Below, in pieces: positions 14,521 through 15,938 of a stretch of 15,938 nt of DNA. Position 1 is the first letter of the stretch; each line of letters begins with the position of its first letter. The DNA lies in the NCBI GenBank assembly GCA_016840385.1, contig JAEOSL010000083.1, positions 1 to 15,938 on the forward strand, read 5' to 3'. Source of the stretch: Candidatus Thorarchaeota archaeon (GTDB lineage Archaea; Asgardarchaeota; Thorarchaeia; Thorarchaeales; Thorarchaeaceae). The position numbers and the translations under genes are program-made. The notes under the pieces were generated by a model. That model was not told the DNA's origin. It did no database searches and was given only the letters and a program-made list of their open reading frames with translations.

Positions 14521-15069
14521 ATGACGGAAGAGGAAAAGTATAGACTAGAGGACCCAGAAGAAGTGGAAGTAGTTGAAAAAGAGAAGAAGGGTCTCTTTAG
14601 ACCACTCCCACAAGTTGAAACTAAAACACGTATGAAAGATGGAAAAGCACAGCCTATTGTCAAATTTCTGGGGATTCCGATGTATGAGAAGAATCGTGAT
14701 ATTCTCCTCCTCCTCCTCATGCCAATGCTTGCAGGTCTCATCAATTCATCAATCTACTCCTATGTAACGCTTAGTCTCGTACCGTCATCAGCAGAATACC
14801 TGTTCTACCTTCCTGTACTTGTTGCAATTCCAATTGGTCTTGTCGTATCTGAAACAGGTCCAGCATTGATCGGTGGATTCCTCAGTGCATTATTCTTCTT
14901 CATATTCTTCATAGCGTTTCTAACAACTCCAGCACTCTTCACACCAGAATTGGGAGTCGCTAATTTTCTAATTAGCGGAATTGCACTGTCTGTTGGTTAC
15001 TTCCTATTCGTAATAGTAGCAGGATTACTTGGCGCTGTAATTGGTACAATCATACGTGAATTCGCGTGA
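14521..15069 (+). CDS. Small multi-spanning membrane protein of unknown function
   Basis: Not recognised. 182 residues: a charged cytoplasmic-type N-terminus (1-58, very acidic EDPEEVEVVEKEKK followed by a basic patch) and four or five membrane segments at about 60-84 (DILLLLLMPMLAGLINSS), 93-110 (YLFYLPVLVAIPIGLVVS), 113-140 (ALIGGFLSALFFFIFFIAF), and 147-178 (one long or two short glycine-containing segments ending GAVIGTII). Polar residues within the membrane are few, so a channel or transporter role is not indicated. ATG 14521 is preferred because the region 14389-14520 contains the promoter and the fni ribosome site. The gene ends in four successive in-frame stop codons (TGA TGA TAA TAA, 15067-15078). 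It is followed by purN behind a separate promoter, so no functional link to the neighbours can be argued. Confidence 0.7.
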   Translation: MTEEEKYRLEDPEEVEVVEKEKKGLFRPLPQVETKTRMKDGKAQPIVKFLGIPMYEKNRDILLLLLMPMLAGLINSSIYSYVTLSLVPSSAEYLFYLPVLVAIPIGLVVSETGPALIGGFLSALFFFIFFIAFLTTPALFTPELGVANFLISGIALSVGYFLFVIVAGLLGAVIGTIIREFA

Positions 15070-15101
15070 TGATAATAAAATCAGCATACCTCTTCAGAGT
15101 A

Positions 15102-15121
15102 CATTAGAATTAGTGCTAATG
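15102..15121 (+). other. Inverted repeat between the membrane-protein gene and purN
   Basis: CATTAG (15102-15107) and CTAATG (15116-15121) flank 8 bases, with a further ATTAG copy inside (15109-15113). It lies upstream of the purN TATA-like box and could be a regulator site for purine genes or a weak 3' hairpin of the preceding gene. Confidence 0.3.
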
Positions 15122-15140
15122 CCATTTCAAGCAGGAAGAG

Positions 15141-15150
15141 ATTTTATTAG
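15141..15150 (+). promoter_or_regulatory. TATA-like box of purN
   Basis: ATTTTATTAG is centred about 30 bases upstream of ATG 15175, predicting a start only 3-5 bases before the ATG. No SD is visible in the bases just upstream of the ATG, so the message is probably nearly leaderless. Confidence 0.5.
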
Positions 15151-15174
15151 GAGTTATTTTTCTGATACCTTCGC

Positions 15175-15753
15175 ATGAGAAGGATAGGCGTCCTTGTTAG
15201 TGGGAGAGGTTCCAATCTTCAGGCTCTCCTTGATGCCGAATCCCGTGGGGAGCTAAGTGGGCAGATTGTTGTTGTGATTAGTAATAAGAGTCAAGCTTTT
15301 GCGCTGGAAAGAGCAAGGAAGGTTGGTGTACAAACAATACTGGTTACAAAAGCAGAATTTCCTGATAGAGAGATGTTTGATGAACAGGTAGCTGAAATAC
15401 TTCGTTCTTACAAGGTGGACCTTGTTGTACTAGCAGGATACATGAGAATGTTCACTGAGCAATTCATCAACGAGTTTCAAGGTAGGATAATCAATGTACA
15501 TCCATCGTTGCTTCCCGCATTCAAGGGAGTAAGAGCACAGTGGCAAGCGATTGAGTATGGTGCCAAGGTATCAGGATGTTCCACTCATTTTGTGACGCTC
15601 GATATGGATGCAGGTCCAATAATCATGCAGAAGGCAGTACCAATTCTTTCTGATGATACAGGTGAAACACTGGCTGAAAGGATTCTTCCAGAAGAGCACA
15701 GAATCCTGGTGAAATCGGTTCGATTATTCTGCGAAGATAAACTTATGCAATGA
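15175..15753 (+). CDS. purN: Phosphoribosylglycinamide formyltransferase (GAR transformylase)
   Basis: Third step of purine synthesis: transfers a formyl group from 10-formyltetrahydrofolate (or an archaeal pterin analogue) to glycinamide ribonucleotide. It has 192 residues, the usual single-domain length. The phosphate-binding SGRGSNLQAL is at 9-18; the catalytic trio is intact as N107 and H109 in INVHPSLLPAFKG (106-118) and D145 in DAGPII (145-150), matching N106, H108 and D144 of the E. coli enzyme. GCSTHFV (134-140) is also typical. The substrate loop KGVRAQWQAIEYG differs slightly from the usual KGLHTHRQAL type but keeps the KG and A. The start codon directly begins the first beta strand (MRRIGVLVSG), so no shorter start is plausible. 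purF follows 32 bases later, pointing to a purine operon. Confidence 0.95.
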   Translation: MRRIGVLVSGRGSNLQALLDAESRGELSGQIVVVISNKSQAFALERARKVGVQTILVTKAEFPDREMFDEQVAEILRSYKVDLVVLAGYMRMFTEQFINEFQGRIINVHPSLLPAFKGVRAQWQAIEYGAKVSGCSTHFVTLDMDAGPIIMQKAVPILSDDTGETLAERILPEEHRILVKSVRLFCEDKLMQ

Positions 15754-15785
15754 TCGTGAAGTAACAATTAGGGAGTAGTGGTGGT

Positions 15786-15938
15786 ATGTGTGGAGTACTA
15801 GGGATACTTGGGAATTTTCCACTTCGAAGTGCGAGAGAACTTCTTCTCCTGCTTACTCATAGAGGGCAGGATGCAGCAGGTCTCCTTTGGAGTGATAATG
15901 GAGTTGTGAAGACCAGCAAAGCAATGGGACATCCAGGG
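15786..15938 (+). CDS. purF: Amidophosphoribosyltransferase, N-terminal part (cut by window end)
   Basis: The first 51 codons of a class II glutamine amidotransferase, running off the window. After initiator removal the protein begins with the nucleophilic cysteine, in MCGVLGILG, and contains LLTHRGQDAAGLLWSD, the conserved HRGQ-x-AG stretch of PurF. PurF makes phosphoribosylamine from PRPP and glutamine, the first committed step of purine synthesis, so its place right after purN fits. GGGAG (15771-15775) and GGTGG (15780-15784) lie upstream of the ATG; the more distant GGGAG has better spacing. Other class II amidotransferases (glucosamine-6-phosphate synthase, asparagine synthetase) also begin MCG, but the HRGQDAAGL form and the neighbour favour PurF. 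Confidence 0.85.
   Translation, partial: MCGVLGILGNFPLRSARELLLLLTHRGQDAAGLLWSDNGVVKTSKAMGHPG

Noticed and set aside
15066..15166. GTGATGA (C-box-like) and a distant CTGA near 15161
   Set aside because: Spacing of about 90 bases is too long for an archaeal C/D RNA, and the first box is simply the end of a coding region and its tandem stops.
1..15938. Mobile element, CRISPR array, tRNA or rRNA
   Set aside because: No transposase or integrase, no direct-repeat array, no cloverleaf with a T-loop motif, and no conserved rRNA stretch was seen on reading the window.

Overview
The window looks archaeal. It has a type 2 (FMN-dependent) isopentenyl-diphosphate isomerase, the alpha part of an ADP-forming acyl-CoA synthetase, TATA-like boxes about 25-30 bases upstream of several genes, one apparently near-leaderless gene, and Shine-Dalgarno (SD) sites of the GGAGGTGA type in front of ATG, GTG and TTG starts. 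A tubulin/FtsZ-superfamily GTPase with large helical partners and a beta-propeller/helical neighbour would suit an Asgard-type archaeon. That placement is my inference; no rRNA or ribosomal protein is present to prove it. Base composition is AT-leaning and even, with no sign of recent insertion: no IS element, tRNA, CRISPR or phage gene was seen.

Layout. 1-143: the end of an unidentified protein with a possible zinc-binding tail. 144-2424: a crotonase-family protein with a sharp operator-like palindrome at its predicted transcription start, then carbamate kinase and a RidA-type imine deaminase. 2425-2640: the longest non-coding stretch, carrying two RNA-like hairpins. 2641-3744: a membrane-anchored surface glycoprotein with two tandem sulfite-oxidase-like domains. 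3844-6370: a TPR protein and a WD40-propeller/helical protein, facing tail to tail. 6377-6577: a divergent promoter region. 6578-11750: a three-gene operon of a long helical-repeat protein, a divergent tubulin/FtsZ-like GTPase and an unrecognised helical protein. 11843-13249: ADP-forming acyl-CoA synthetase alpha subunit. 13246-14376 (minus strand): isopentenyl-diphosphate isomerase. 14521-15069: a small multi-spanning membrane protein. 15175-15938: purN and the start of purF.

The most interesting part is 6578-11750. Three genes separated by only about 12 bases each, every one with its own SD site, encode a roughly 895-residue all-helical rod or solenoid built from degenerate repeats of about 67 residues, a GTPase with clear superfamily motifs (GGGTG, NTD) but an altered catalytic T7 loop, and a 356-residue two-part helical protein. 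A seven-bladed propeller with a helical tail is transcribed divergently from the same control region. I read this as a candidate cytoskeletal or membrane-organising module distinct from ordinary FtsZ division clusters. The GTPase family call rests on motifs; the shared function is inference from operon structure.

The remaining genes are metabolic: carbamoyl-phosphate and imine handling, acyl-CoA energy conservation, the mevalonate-type isoprenoid pathway, and purine synthesis. Several starts were chosen by SD position, which favours GTG 201, ATG 1014, TTG 6578, TTG 10680 and TTG 14376 over the longest reading frames.
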